Below are positions 8,085-18,300 of a stretch of DNA of 39,954 nt, piece by piece. Every line of letters begins with the position of its first letter. Position 1 is the stretch's first letter. The stretch comes from Butyrivibrio sp. AE2015. GTDB taxonomy: Bacteria; Bacillota; Clostridia; Lachnospirales; Lachnospiraceae. The notes beneath the pieces are model-generated. The model had not been told where the DNA came from, made no database searches, and worked only from the letters and a program-made list of their open reading frames with translations. The translations under genes were made by a program, and so were the position numbers. Where the stretch lies: contig NZ_ATVR01000032.1 of NCBI RefSeq assembly GCF_000420825.1, positions 1 to 39,954 of the forward strand, in the 5' to 3' direction.

Positions 8085-9953
8085 TCAGCCTATATCCGGC
8101 TCATCCTTTAATTCTATAGTATCTGTATGCTTGCCATCTGTCTCAAAGACAATGATCTCATTTTCGCCGTCTTTAAGCAGTGGTGCCGGGATATATAATC
8201 TCTTCTGCGGTCCAATCTCCCAGAACCTGCCAAGATTAAATCCATTTAAGAATATAACACCTTTTCCCCATCCTTCAAAGTCCAAAAATGTATCACCTTT
8301 TTCTTTTACGTCAAAAGTGAATCTGTAAAAGGCCGGAGTTCCCTCTTTGTACTCCTTATTAAAATCGATTTTCTCAACATTATCAAGAGGAAGTGTATAA
8401 ATATCCCAATCATTGTGGATATGTCCGTTTATCTGAACACATCTGCCTATGCCCTTTCGCTGAGTCTCCATGCGTGGTCCGAAGTTTACGCGTCCCATGT
8501 TCTCTACAAGGACATCAAATTTCTCATTAAGCCCTGTAAGAGTTCCGGTAGAAAGACCTGCTTCCCCAATCGCAGCTGCTGCAGTTTCCGGAGTCAAGCC
8601 TCTCTCCATCATGAATTTTCCGGCAAGCATCTGCGCAGGCTGACTGCAGGCAAGAAACTTCTCCATAGGAATGTTATGTTCTTCATCAAGTTCGTGGTCA
8701 TAGAGCGTGATAAGAGGATTCTCATCCACAAAAACATTGGCCCTGTCTGCTGTTTCCCACAATTTAAGCTTGGCAATTCCTGCTTCTGAGTGAAGTCTTG
8801 ATCTGTACAGGATGTAACCATAGCTCTGGTCAAGCTCCTCCATGTTTACAGTGTATGGAAGGTGAACAGGAGTACTGAGGTCATCTACTACAGAGAAAAG
8901 ACTTACCTTTTCCTTACACTCAAGTTTTCCGTATACTTTTCTCTTGATATCCATAGAAAACTTAACTTCAGGAACGTCCACATACTTTGAAATAACTTCT
9001 TTATATTTCTTATATTTCTCTGTGATCTGGCCATCCTCTGTAAGGATTCCGTCATAATCATAGCTAGTAACATCAGGTGTGAGCTCGTTGTAATAATTAG
9101 AGCCATTCATGAATCCAAAGTTTGTGCCGCCCTCAAACATATAGATGCTGACATTTCCGAGCTCAAGCATCTTATCAAGATCCTCTGTACTCTGAACAAG
9201 ATTGCCCTTCATATGGCCGCCGTTGCCCCAGTGATCAAACCAGCCAACCCAGAACTCGGCACACATAAGTGGTCCGCCATTTGCATAGTCTTTTATTACA
9301 TCAAATCTCTCTTCTGTCTTGGAGCCGAAGTTGCCTGTGGGGTGCGCTCCCTCAGCATAGCCACCGCGATAGCTCTCGTGGTATGGTCCGTCAGAAGTAA
9401 TAAGAGGCACTGTAACGCCATATTTTTTCATAAGATCAGACATGAACTTCATGTACTCATGATCATTTGCATAATATCCATACTCATTCTCAATCTGCAT
9501 GAGAATAATGTTTCCGCCATTATCAATCTGGTACTTAGTGATCTTGGGTAAAAGAACTTTATAATAATCTTCTACTGCATCAAGAAATGGCTTATAACTT
9601 ACTCTAAGGCGCATATTCCTGTCTTTTAACAGCCATGCAGGAAGACCGCCAAATTCCCACTCCGCGCAGATATATGGTGAAGGTCTTATTATAATATAAA
9701 GTCCAAGCTCTGTGGCAGTCTGGATGAACTTTTCCACATCACAGAAGCCCTCAAAATTGAACTGACCTTTTTTAGGTTCTGTGAGGTTCCATGGAATATA
9801 TGTTTCAACTGTATTGCAGCCAAGAGCCTTTAATTTTTCAAGTCTGTCTCTCCAGTATTCAGGAACAGTTCTGAAATAGTGAAAAGAACCGGATATAACC
9901 TTAAATGGTTCTCCGTTAAGCATAAACGTATCTTTGATCTCAAATTTTCCCAT
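8085..9953 (-). CDS. Glycoside hydrolase family 35 beta-galactosidase
   Basis: A 622-residue GH35 enzyme that removes terminal beta-galactosyl residues with retention. The catalytic TIM barrel fills residues 1-330. The acid/base is E157 in QIENEYG and the nucleophile E233 in MCAEFW. The conserved GSFHYFR and WNLTEP segments lie at 22-28 and 55-60. The C-terminal beta-sandwich domains include GKGVIFLNGFNLGRFW near 565-580, typical of the family. No signal peptide is present, so it works inside the cell downstream of the ABC importer. It has its own promoter after the terminator of the binding-protein gene. Substrates could be galactan, arabinogalactan or other beta-galactoside oligomers. Confidence 0.92.
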   Translation of the reverse strand: MGKFEIKDTFMLNGEPFKVISGSFHYFRTVPEYWRDRLEKLKALGCNTVETYIPWNLTEPKKGQFNFEGFCDVEKFIQTATELGLYIIIRPSPYICAEWEFGGLPAWLLKDRNMRLRVSYKPFLDAVEDYYKVLLPKITKYQIDNGGNIILMQIENEYGYYANDHEYMKFMSDLMKKYGVTVPLITSDGPYHESYRGGYAEGAHPTGNFGSKTEERFDVIKDYANGGPLMCAEFWVGWFDHWGNGGHMKGNLVQSTEDLDKMLELGNVSIYMFEGGTNFGFMNGSNYYNELTPDVTSYDYDGILTEDGQITEKYKKYKEVISKYVDVPEVKFSMDIKRKVYGKLECKEKVSLFSVVDDLSTPVHLPYTVNMEELDQSYGYILYRSRLHSEAGIAKLKLWETADRANVFVDENPLITLYDHELDEEHNIPMEKFLACSQPAQMLAGKFMMERGLTPETAAAAIGEAGLSTGTLTGLNEKFDVLVENMGRVNFGPRMETQRKGIGRCVQINGHIHNDWDIYTLPLDNVEKIDFNKEYKEGTPAFYRFTFDVKEKGDTFLDFEGWGKGVIFLNGFNLGRFWEIGPQKRLYIPAPLLKDGENEIIVFETDGKHTDTIELKDEPDIG

Positions 9954-10052
9954 AATATAATCTCCTATAAAGCTTGTTTTTATCCTTATATATCCACATT
10001 TTCACCCAAAATATAAATATATAAAGATAAAAGCACAAAAATCAGAGCGTTT

Positions 10053-10080
10053 ATTATATCATAAAAAGCGTTTGTTTAAA
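10053..10080 (-). promoter_or_regulatory. Promoter of the GH35-GH2 pair
   Basis: On the minus strand, TTTAAA (10075-10080), a 16-base spacer and a perfect TATAAT (10053-10058), about 100 bases before the GH35 start. The AACCGATT operator core found upstream of the regulator and transporter is absent here. Confidence 0.55.
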
Positions 10081-10085
10081 GCAAA

Positions 10086-10118
10086 AAGGGAATACTGTCT
10101 AATTAACAGTATTCCCTT
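10086..10118 (-). terminator. Terminator after the binding-protein gene
   Basis: AAGGGAATACTGT pairs perfectly with ACAGTATTCCCTT around a 7-base loop and is followed on the minus strand by TTTGC. It lies 40 bases past the stop codon at 10157 and separates the transporter transcript from the glycosidase promoter. Confidence 0.8.
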
Positions 10119-10156
10119 GTGAATTGCTTATAGGATGTTCTTAGCTTAACAAGTTA

Positions 10157-11824
10157 TTACTTGTAAAGAGCATCGAACTGAGCCTGAAGCTCTGCTGTAA
10201 CGTCATCAACACCTGCTGTCTTAAGAGCTGCCTGCATCTCAGCTACGATATCCTCAGCACTTCCGTTGTAAAGACCGAAGGAAATCTGCTTCATGTAGTT
10301 TGTATACTGCTCGTTACAGTTATCAATCTTACCCTGGATGCTGTCTACTTCAGGAACGAACTGACCATATGGATAGTCAATCTTGATCTTGTCATATTCA
10401 GCATAGAGCTTATCAATAGCATCCCAGTTTCTTGTAGCGTCCTTGATCTCAAGGTCGTCATTTCTGCCCCACCAGTAGTTTGTCATACCGTTAATGTTCT
10501 CTGTCTCAGAGTTGTATGAAGCTGGTGTTGTACGAAGTCCGTCTGCATTAAGCTCCCATGACTTTCCTTCAATACCATAGCAGAAGAGCTTGTAGCACTC
10601 AGGATCGTTTCTAAGAAGGTCATAAACCATAAGCGCACGCTCTGGGTTTGCACTTCCTGCAGAAATAGCCATAGCACCGTGTGTGATTGAAAGAGCTACA
10701 ACATTCTGTGTCTCTTCGCCCCAATAGAAGAATCCTACTTCAGCTTCCGGATCATCCTGGAAAATTGTGTTTGCAGGAGTAGCTGAGCAAAGATCTGTCC
10801 ATGTCTGTGTGTGGTGCTGCTCTACAGCAACATCGCCTACACGGAACTCATCACGGTTACTTCCTGATGTGTTGTTAAGTACGTCTGTTGGCCATACACC
10901 TGCTTCAGCCCATTCCTTCATGAGCTTAGCATACTCAACAAGTGACTCTGTCTCTGTCATAGCAGGAACAGTAATTGTGTAAAGGTCATCCTTTGTACCG
11001 CCCCAAAGAGCGCCTGAGCAGATACCATCAATTGGTACGAAGTTTGTATGAGATGCGATCCAACCGTTAGCCATCTGTGAATACTGTGTTCCGTCTGAAT
11101 CCCAAACATACTTAAGATCTGTCTTGTTCTCTTTGCACCACTTTACATAGGTTGTCATATCTTCCCAGCTATGAACACCATTGGCAAGTCCTGCTTCCTT
11201 AGCCCAGTCAAGACGATAGATCCAGCCGTGGTTTGTCCACTGTGCATAGTTGTCTTCAGGCATAAGATAGATCTCACCATTGTATTTGCAAAGTTCCCAG
11301 TGATCTGCAGGAACACTTGCCCATGTCTGAGGTGCATATGTCTTAAGCATATCCTCTGAAAGCTCAAGGAAAGCACCATTCTTAGCATTTGGCCAAGCAT
11401 CAAGCCAGTCAGATGCTGTACCTACAAGGTCTACACTACCGTCCATACGAGCAAGTGTAAGGTTGTAGTTTGAAAGATAATCTGTCCAAGGAATATAGTA
11501 AATCTGAAGTTCTGCATTAACCTTTTCTGTAAGGATAGCATTGAGCTTATCAAGCATCTCGTTAAGGTTAGCTTCCTTCTCACTTCCTGCCTCTGGCGGA
11601 TCACCAGTTGTCATATAATTGATTACAACGTGTTCAGATGTGTCGATTGCAGCAGCGTCTGCGCTTGCAGATGAATCTGTGCTCTCTGTGCTTGTTGTTG
11701 ACTCTGTCTGTGTAGCAGTTGTGTCACTACCAGTTGTTGTGTTCTCTGCTGTAGATGAGCCACAAGCAGCAATTCCCATTACCATGCTTACGCTAAGTAA
11801 TGTTGCTAATAACTTTTTCTTCAT
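10157..11824 (-). CDS. ABC transporter sugar-binding lipoprotein
   Basis: A 555-residue extracellular solute-binding protein of the large LplA-like type that works with LplB/YtcP permeases. The frame is open further upstream, but AAGGAGG directly before the ATG at 11824 fixes the start; this yields a classic lipoprotein signal MKKKLLATLLSVSMVMGIAAC with acylated C21. A Ser/Thr/Ala-rich linker (22-60) tethers the domain to the membrane. The conserved binding-protein fold runs from about residue 65, with many Trp residues suited to sugar stacking. It is the third gene after two permeases and captures an oligosaccharide for import. Specificity is inferred only from the neighbouring beta-galactosidases. 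Confidence 0.88.
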   Translation of the reverse strand: MKKKLLATLLSVSMVMGIAACGSSTAENTTTGSDTTATQTESTTSTESTDSSASADAAAIDTSEHVVINYMTTGDPPEAGSEKEANLNEMLDKLNAILTEKVNAELQIYYIPWTDYLSNYNLTLARMDGSVDLVGTASDWLDAWPNAKNGAFLELSEDMLKTYAPQTWASVPADHWELCKYNGEIYLMPEDNYAQWTNHGWIYRLDWAKEAGLANGVHSWEDMTTYVKWCKENKTDLKYVWDSDGTQYSQMANGWIASHTNFVPIDGICSGALWGGTKDDLYTITVPAMTETESLVEYAKLMKEWAEAGVWPTDVLNNTSGSNRDEFRVGDVAVEQHHTQTWTDLCSATPANTIFQDDPEAEVGFFYWGEETQNVVALSITHGAMAISAGSANPERALMVYDLLRNDPECYKLFCYGIEGKSWELNADGLRTTPASYNSETENINGMTNYWWGRNDDLEIKDATRNWDAIDKLYAEYDKIKIDYPYGQFVPEVDSIQGKIDNCNEQYTNYMKQISFGLYNGSAEDIVAEMQAALKTAGVDDVTAELQAQFDALYK

Positions 11825-11884
11825 TTCTTTCCTCCTTCTTGATGATAAGAAAATATGTATCTGAATCCGCATAGCGGATTTCAT

Positions 11885-11976
11885 TTGAATTAAATAATAA
11901 GGAACTTAAGCTCTCGCTTCGCTCGCCTCAAGACGTTCGAACTAGGCTCGGAAAGACCTCGCCAAGTTCTCACAGC
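11885..11976. repeat. Structured intergenic segment in the transporter operon
   Basis: Between the second permease gene and the binding-protein gene an imperfect hairpin (11939-11951 with 11957-11969, three mismatches, 6-base loop) is preceded in plus coordinates by the repeat-like run TCGCTTCGCTC at 11914-11924. The same 11-mer occurs at 24685-24695 between kduD and eda. It may be a processing or attenuation site that sets binding-protein versus permease levels. Confidence 0.45.
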
Positions 11977-12903
11977 TCAGCCCTTTACCGCACCAACAGT
12001 GATACCGCCGATGAAGTATTTCTGAACGAATGGATAAAGAAGTACGATAGGACCTGTTGCAAGTACTGCGTTAGCCATCTTTACACTCTGCTCAGGAATA
12101 TCTGTAAGTGTTACATACTGTCCTGCAACTGAGTTACGGAGCGCATCAAGCTTATTGACAATCTCATAAAGTGTGTACTGAAGAGGCTTAACTGTTACCT
12201 TGGCTGTAAGGAAAAGAGATGACTGATACCACTCATTCCAATAACCAAGTGCAAGGAAAAGACCTATTGTTGCAAGTGCAGGCTTGATCATAGGAAGGAT
12301 AAGATAAACAAATACTGTCATATCTCCTGCACCGTCTATTTTTCCTGACTCTGTAATCTCATGAGGAATCTGCTTAATGAAGTTCTTCATAAGAATGATG
12401 AGCCATGGTGACATCATAAGCGGAAGCAAAACTGCAAGATAGCTGTCAAGGAGCTTATATGTCTGTGTCATAAGCAGATAGTAAGGTGCAAGTCCTGCAC
12501 TGAAAAGACTTGTAAAGTAAATATAGAAAGAGATTGCATTTCTAAGCGGGAAGTCTTTTCTCTGAAGGGCGTAGCCTGTCATCGCAATTATCAGAAGTCC
12601 GCATACAGTTCCAATAAGTGTCATCATGATCGTAAGACCATATGACTTCCAGATATTACCGCTTCCGATAACCATCTCATAAGCTTTCAGTGTAACATCT
12701 CTTGGAATGAGCTGAACTCCATGAGTTCTGATATATGATTCACTTGTAAAAGAGGTTCCGATGATAATGAGGAATGGGAATACGCAGGCAATTGCATAAA
12801 GAGTAACAAGTACATATCCAAGGCCTCTTACAACGTAATCCGATTTTCCAAGTTTAATCTTGGAGTTTCCTACTTCAAACTCCATATCTTTACTTTTTGC
12901 CAT
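11977..12903 (-). CDS. Sugar ABC transporter permease, YtcP type
   Basis: A 308-residue CUT1 inner-membrane permease of the YtcP/MalG class. About six hydrophobic helices are visible, beginning at VLVTLYAIACVFPFLIIIG (about 30-50). The EAA loop that contacts the ATPase is ESGKIDGAGDMTVFVYLILP (about 186-205), with the invariant G-x9-LP pattern. It lies 19 bases downstream of its partner permease, with which it forms the translocation channel. No ATPase gene is present in the cluster, which is usual for this transporter type; a shared MsmX-like ATPase elsewhere is the known solution in Firmicutes. Confidence 0.9.
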   Translation of the reverse strand: MAKSKDMEFEVGNSKIKLGKSDYVVRGLGYVLVTLYAIACVFPFLIIIGTSFTSESYIRTHGVQLIPRDVTLKAYEMVIGSGNIWKSYGLTIMMTLIGTVCGLLIIAMTGYALQRKDFPLRNAISFYIYFTSLFSAGLAPYYLLMTQTYKLLDSYLAVLLPLMMSPWLIILMKNFIKQIPHEITESGKIDGAGDMTVFVYLILPMIKPALATIGLFLALGYWNEWYQSSLFLTAKVTVKPLQYTLYEIVNKLDALRNSVAGQYVTLTDIPEQSVKMANAVLATGPIVLLYPFVQKYFIGGITVGAVKG

Positions 12904-12922
12904 TTCTCAATTTCTCCTTTTT

Positions 12923-13876
12923 TTAGAATAAAGAGTAGTCAGGATCTATCTTCTTAACCGCAAAGTTAGCAAGCATAACGATAACAAAGCCAACTATTGA
13001 CTGGTAGAAACCAACCGCAGAAGCAGTTGAGAAATTGAAATCTGACATTGTAGCTCTATAAACGAAAGTCTCGATAATATCTGTTGTTTCATAAAGAACT
13101 GAGTTAGAACCTATAATGTTCCAGAACAGTCCGAAGTTACCTCTAACGATTCCACCAAGTGCAAACAAAAGAAGAATAACAATTGTAGGACGAAGTGATG
13201 GAAGGATAATGTATCTGATACGCTGGAATGCATTGGCACCATCGACCTTTGAAGCCTCAATTATCTCAGCATCGATACCACAGATTGCTGCAAAGTAAAC
13301 AACTGAGTTGTAACCTGTCTGCTGCCACAAGTGGATCAGAACAATGAGCCATGGCCAAACAGTCGGATCTGAATATGGCTGCCATTTTGCCTTACCAAGT
13401 GCTGTAAGGATCTCGTTAACAAATCCTGTATCGTAGTTCAAAAGGGAATAAACTAAAAGGCCTACCAAAACCTGGGAAATAAAGTAAGGTAAAAACATAA
13501 GTGTCTGCGATACCTTCTTAAACATCTTGGCTCTGATCTCATTAAGCAGGATAGCTATAAGAACCGCTACCAGGTTACCAAGAATAATAAATGCCAGGTT
13601 ATAAAGAACTGTGTTTCTTGTCAGGGAAAAGAGCTTTCCTGATTCTGCAAGGAATTCAAAATTCTGAAGTCCTACAAACTTACTTCCAAAAATACCTTTA
13701 CGATAGTTGTACTTTACAAAAGCAACCCAAATACCAGGCATAGGCATGTAGCTGAACATAAAGAAGAATACTACAGCCGGTAAACACATAAGTTCAAGGA
13801 CTCTGTATCTCCATAGTGTCTCTAAAAGACCACGTTTTCTGACTCCTGTAGAAGTTGTCTTGCTTCTTTTTATCAT
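12923..13876 (-). CDS. Sugar ABC transporter permease, LplB type
   Basis: A 317-residue CUT1 permease of the LplB/MalF class, first gene of the transporter operon. An N-terminal basic stretch is followed by six or so membrane helices starting near residue 30. The EAA loop is EASKVDGANAFQRIRYIILP (about 206-225). AGGAGG precedes its ATG. The 260-base upstream region contains two copies of the AACCGATT palindrome, so the operon is probably repressed by the LacI protein encoded next door. Confidence 0.9.
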   Translation of the reverse strand: MIKRSKTTSTGVRKRGLLETLWRYRVLELMCLPAVVFFFMFSYMPMPGIWVAFVKYNYRKGIFGSKFVGLQNFEFLAESGKLFSLTRNTVLYNLAFIILGNLVAVLIAILLNEIRAKMFKKVSQTLMFLPYFISQVLVGLLVYSLLNYDTGFVNEILTALGKAKWQPYSDPTVWPWLIVLIHLWQQTGYNSVVYFAAICGIDAEIIEASKVDGANAFQRIRYIILPSLRPTIVILLLFALGGIVRGNFGLFWNIIGSNSVLYETTDIIETFVYRATMSDFNFSTASAVGFYQSIVGFVIVMLANFAVKKIDPDYSLF

Positions 13877-13950
13877 AATATCCTCCTACTAATACTCTTT
13901 CAGTTGCAATATTTCACGGCACAGTCCCCATATTGTGCATTATTACCTTG

Positions 13951-13964
13951 TGCAACCGATTTCA
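13951..13964 (-). promoter_or_regulatory. LacI-type operator 1 upstream of the transporter
   Basis: TGCAACCGATTTCA is a near-palindrome with a central CG, the form bound by LacI-family dimers. It lies just downstream of a candidate promoter for the LplB gene (TTGAAA at about 13992-13997 on the minus strand), where a bound repressor would block initiation. It differs at one base from the copy upstream of lacI. Confidence 0.65.
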
Positions 13965-14009
13965 TAATATTATTTAAACATAATTAACATATTATTTCAA
14001 CGCGATTTT

Positions 14010-14023
14010 TGAAACCGATTGCA
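14010..14023 (-). promoter_or_regulatory. LacI-type operator 2 upstream of the transporter
   Basis: TGAAACCGATTGCA, spaced 59 bases from operator 1, on the upstream side of the candidate -35. The paired sites flank the promoter and could support looping. The sequence also resembles a CcpA cre site, so catabolite repression is an alternative reading. Confidence 0.6.
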
Positions 14024-14048
14024 TTTTTGGCGATATGCAACAAAAAAA

Positions 14049-14070
14049 CGGAGTTATTATGTTAACTCCG
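14049..14070 (-). terminator. Terminator of the lacI-family gene
   Basis: CGGAGTTA and TAACTCCG form an 8-bp stem with a short loop, followed on the minus strand by TTTTTTTG. It lies 70 bases past the regulator's stop codon and just before the transporter's operators. Confidence 0.8.
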
Positions 14071-14139
14071 CCTCTTTTTTGTTCAAAATGCCAAATCACG
14101 TATGATTATTGTATATAATTTCACAAACCCTGGAACCAT

Positions 14140-15195
14140 TTATACATCACCAGCAAGTTTCCCTGAGCTTTCTCTGACTACCAGCTTAGGGCTTATCATC
14201 TGCGTCATTTCTACATCTTTTCCCTCTGCTGCAGCCACTGCTGTCTCGATAAGAGCCCTTCCATAGCCCTCATAGTCATAATCGATACTGGTAAGCTTTG
14301 GAATAGTAAGCTCAGCAATGTATGTATTATCAAAGCTCACAAGGGATATATCTTCCGGAATCCTAAGTCCATGCTCTTTGATTGCCCTTACTGCTCCACT
14401 GGCAGCAAAGTCGTTTATTGCTATAATTGCTGTGGGTCTCTCATCAAGGTCCAGCACTTTATTTGTGCATTCATATCCTGATTCAGGATCATAGGTGCCG
14501 TTTACCACATACTCTCCTCGCTCTTTAATTCCTTTTTTTCTTAAGTTTTCCTGGTACTTCTGATATTTGTTGTATGTAGATGCAACTTTCATCTCGCCGC
14601 CAACAAGAGCTATTTTTTCGTGCCCCAGTTCAAAGAGATGCTCCATAAGTATATCCATAGCACTTGATTCATCAATGATCACGCTGTGGACAGGCGCCTT
14701 ATCAAGCTTTCCGGTGACGATAACCGGAGTTTTTTCGCAGATTCCTCTCACCTTCTCAGCATAGGAATCATCTGTTATAAGGTCATCTACTCTTCCGCCC
14801 ATCTGGATGATAGCATCAACTCTCTGTTGCATCATGATATCAAGCTGAGCTCTTTCTCTTTCATTTTCTCCAAGGCTGTTAGAGAGAACCACGCTGTATC
14901 CGGCCTTTTCAGCTGCAAGTTCACAAGCCACAAAAAGAGCTGAATAATATGGGTTTCTCACATCAGCAGCAATTATACCAATATTTTTAGTAGCTGTGTC
15001 TGACAATCCCTTTGCCAGGGCATTTGGCTTAAAATTATATTTTTCAATTATCTTTTGGATTCGTTCTTTCTTTTCCTTGCGGACAGATGCGCTTCCATTG
15101 AGCACACGAGAAACAGTGGATGCAGATACTCCTGCCTCCTCTGCAATATCATAGATTGTTATGGTTTTTGCGGTATTCAGCTTTTCTTTTTCCAT
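14140..15195 (-). CDS. LacI-family transcriptional regulator
   Basis: A 351-residue repressor. The N-terminal helix-turn-helix and hinge helix are textbook (IYDIAEEAGVSASTVSRVLN at about 14-33, then a PNALAKGL hinge at about 57-64). The rest is a periplasmic-binding-protein-like effector domain, starting NIGIIAADVRNPYY. It is encoded immediately upstream of the sugar transporter on the same strand and separated from it by a terminator. Copies of an AACCGATT palindrome upstream of its own gene and upstream of the transporter suggest that it represses both until a galactoside-derived sugar binds. GGAG precedes the ATG. Confidence 0.92.
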   Translation of the reverse strand: MEKEKLNTAKTITIYDIAEEAGVSASTVSRVLNGSASVRKEKKERIQKIIEKYNFKPNALAKGLSDTATKNIGIIAADVRNPYYSALFVACELAAEKAGYSVVLSNSLGENERERAQLDIMMQQRVDAIIQMGGRVDDLITDDSYAEKVRGICEKTPVIVTGKLDKAPVHSVIIDESSAMDILMEHLFELGHEKIALVGGEMKVASTYNKYQKYQENLRKKGIKERGEYVVNGTYDPESGYECTNKVLDLDERPTAIIAINDFAASGAVRAIKEHGLRIPEDISLVSFDNTYIAELTIPKLTSIDYDYEGYGRALIETAVAAAEGKDVEMTQMISPKLVVRESSGKLAGDV

Positions 15196-15220
15196 AAGAA
15201 ACTCCGTCTTGGGGACTGTC

Positions 15221-15234
15221 TGAAACCGATTTCA
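15221..15234 (-). promoter_or_regulatory. LacI-type operator upstream of its own gene
   Basis: TGAAACCGATTTCA overlaps the expected transcription start just downstream of the -10 box of the lacI-family promoter, the standard position for autorepression. It also fits the general cre consensus TGWAANCGNTNWCA, so binding by CcpA is possible. Confidence 0.65.
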
Positions 15235-15240
15235 AATTTA

Positions 15241-15269
15241 ATATTACGAAATATGCTTTTTATTGTCAA
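15241..15269 (-). promoter_or_regulatory. Promoter of the lacI-family gene
   Basis: On the minus strand, a perfect -35 TTGACA (15264-15269), a 17-base spacer and TAATAT (15241-15246). Confidence 0.65.
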
Positions 15270-15287
15270 TATGGTAAATGAAAAAAA

Positions 15288-15324
15288 GATTCCTGTCAGT
15301 ACCAAAAGATGTCTGACAGGAGTC
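15288..15324 (-). terminator. Terminator of the 1161-residue gene
   Basis: CTGACAGGA and TCCTGTCAG arms form a 9-bp core stem with a 13-base loop, followed on the minus strand by ATCTTTTTTT. It lies 16 bases past the stop codon at 15340. Confidence 0.85.
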
Positions 15325-15339
15325 TTTTAATCGCTGTGG

Positions 15340-18300
15340 TTATTTAGCAAGTTTACCATTGATAAGTGACTTATATTTAGGTTTTGTCCACTTACCTCCT
15401 TCTTTCTTTGCTTCTTCTTCTGGAGCTATATCATGAAGTCTAGGAGAATTCTTTCTCTGTTTGTTTACCTTATCAACAATAGCCTTCTGCTGTTCACTAC
15501 TGAATCTCTTACTGTAATCCTCCTCGGCAAGAAGATAGTTTTCATCTTCATTACACAGGTATGACATTCCGGGATCCCACGCAAATTCAGTAATATCTTC
15601 GAATTTATCGTAATCCTTTTCATCAAGGAAGAACTTTGCCCTTGGATCATTTGCATCCTTATATTTGTCCTTAAGCCAAGGTTCTGCTATCTTTCTGGCT
15701 TGTTCAATCTGGTCAAGATAAGAGTCAATACGTTTCTTCATAGCCTCTATACGCTCTGTATCCCACTTAAGATCAAGCAATATTGCCTCTTGAGTTTTCC
15801 ATGTATCCTTCATATTTTTAATGGACTCATAGGCAGCTTTATCCATATGAAGAAGCGTTGGTACATCACCTTTAAGCCTTGCACGTTTCTTATTTATCTC
15901 TGCTATGCGCTTATCCTCGGCAGCTTCAAATTCTTTTTCATCTAATGTCGGTTCTTTACCTTCCCGCAGACGGATCTTATTTCTAAGCACCTTCTGGACC
16001 TGTAGGTCATTTTTAATAAAAGTTGAGGTTCTATAGAATATCATCTGCATTTTGAAATCAAATTCGCCGCCCTGCAGGTTATCAATCGTTACTGTACCTA
16101 CAGGACTCCCTGCATTTGCAAATTTCAGTTTATTTCTCTTTTCTTGAGATAGCAAGTTTTTTACCTGCAAAGGCACCATGCACTCTTTTGATTTTTTATC
16201 ACTGTCAACCTTAACAAAGGCATCGGAATTTTTGGCAACACATCTGTCATATATGTCTTTTAAATCCTGCAGAGCCAAAAATGCATCAGCACGCTGATCC
16301 ACGTTCTCAGATTCTCTGTATTTTATAAAAGTATCAAAACAGCTATTGATTTTTGCCTTGTCATCTTGTTTTATCCCAGCTGCCATGCTAAATAATTGCT
16401 TGTATACATCTGTATGCTGCGTTAGATCTCTAAAGAAATTAGAATAGAGAGCCGAATCGTTAAATGGGTCCATATCAGTCTCATTTGTGTTGATACTATA
16501 TAAACCAAAGGTACACTTCCACTCATGCTCTTTTTTGTATTTTTCCCTTATAACAGGCTCTCCCACCTTTTCAATCGGTGCTTTGTCCAGTATTTTAGGA
16601 ACATATTTTTTTCTAACCGGTTTTGTTCCGGACTTATCCTCCAGATAGTCAAACTGAGTACTGTTCTCCTCAATATTGGTAAAGATTGGAGGCAGGAAAC
16701 CATTCTTCTTTGCTATCTTCTTGCCATCAGCACCTGTCTGCTCAAAATCTTTTTTCTCAATTCCTTTATCCTTAGAAAAAGCCTGATCATGGTCATAAGA
16801 CATGATGCTTACTATCTTAATACTTCCAGCATTTTTTAACTTTTCCAAAGCTTCCTGTGAATTAGGGTCACTTTCAATCAGATCAGTAATGTCCGGCTCA
16901 GTTTTACACTTAAAGTTTCTCCAGTGTCGATCTGTCTGAAGGCAGACTGTATCAAGCATCTGAAGTCTCGTAAGCTGTCTTACCGCATTTGGTGAATACT
17001 GAAGCTTTGCTCCACTCTTTTGAGCAAGCTCTACAAGCTTAAGCATTTCAAGTCCGGGTGCCACACTCATAAGTGTACAGTTGACATCCTCTTCCTTCTC
17101 ACTGCCTGCAAGCTTCATTTTTACTACAGAAGACTGGGAAGATGTAATTACATCCTGGAAGCCGAACTGTTTTGCAATTCTCCAGGTAGCTGTATTATTG
17201 GTAGCAACTACTACTTCTTCATTATCACCTTTATTAATTACTCCGCTGTTTTCTGTCATCTGACCATAAAGCTCGGCATCCTTACCCATAGTTCTAAGAA
17301 GCAGCCTTCTAAGACCAAGTTTTTTATCTGCATGATCATCGCACAGCTCTACCAACTTATTTATCAGTTCAGAATCTTTTTTCTTATCAAGGCCAAGATC
17401 CTTAATATTTTTTAACAGCCAGTCCTTTTCAGTAAGCTCTTTAAGGTCATCAAACTTTTTATCAGCCTTTTCCTCAACAGCTACCTGTCCGCCTGCCGCA
17501 GGAGCGTTCTGAGGATTTTCCATGGTCCTCAAAAGCATTTTTACGTATGCTATGGCGCCATCATCTTTTTTTTCTTCTGCTTCCAGCGATCGCAGTTTAT
17601 TCCTGGTTTCTTCAATCATCGCTGGGTCTATAGCTCCGCCACTGCTTGCAGCCTCCTGTATACGTATTTTTACAGACTTAGAAAATTTTACAAATTCATT
17701 ATATTCAGATAATCTTTCATAGAATTTGTTAAAATCATGGCCAAGGAATTTAAGATAGCGCTTTTCAGTAGCTATCTTATCAGACTGAGTAACCTTATCA
17801 TCGCCGCTTCCATTCGGGTTAACAGTCAGTTTCTTTAGCATGTACTGCATAACTTTCATATCACTTTTTAGCTCTTTGTCGCTGAGCTTTTCAAGTCTCT
17901 GTTCCTTTGTATCTGACCCGATATTACTCTTAACCTGTTTAATACGTCTGTCGAGATATGAACCCAGCTCATTGCTGATAAGAGGGAGGTTCTCTTTCAT
18001 GTAATACTCGTTGCCATCTTTATCCTTAAGTCGGTATACAGTGGTTGTATTACCTTCTCTCTCCATTTTGCTTTCGGATATCTTAATACTGTGCATTTGA
18101 AGCAAAAGATCAGAGCCGGTCTTTATATTGTCTATTTGCTCTGCAAAAGCACCACTCTTCATCATTTCTGTAGCCTGAATGATAAGAGCTTTTTCTTCAC
18201 GGAGATTCTCATAAAGAGCCATGACTTTCTGCTTTCTTCTTATTCCTGCAGCAAACCATGGATTTTTATGGCTATCTATATAGTCATTGCAGGCTTTTAT

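Noticed and set aside
5897..9953. Naming the GH2 enzyme as beta-glucuronidase because uronate genes lie in the same window
   Set aside because: The kdu operon is 14 kb away with separate control; the immediate partner is a GH35 beta-galactosidase.
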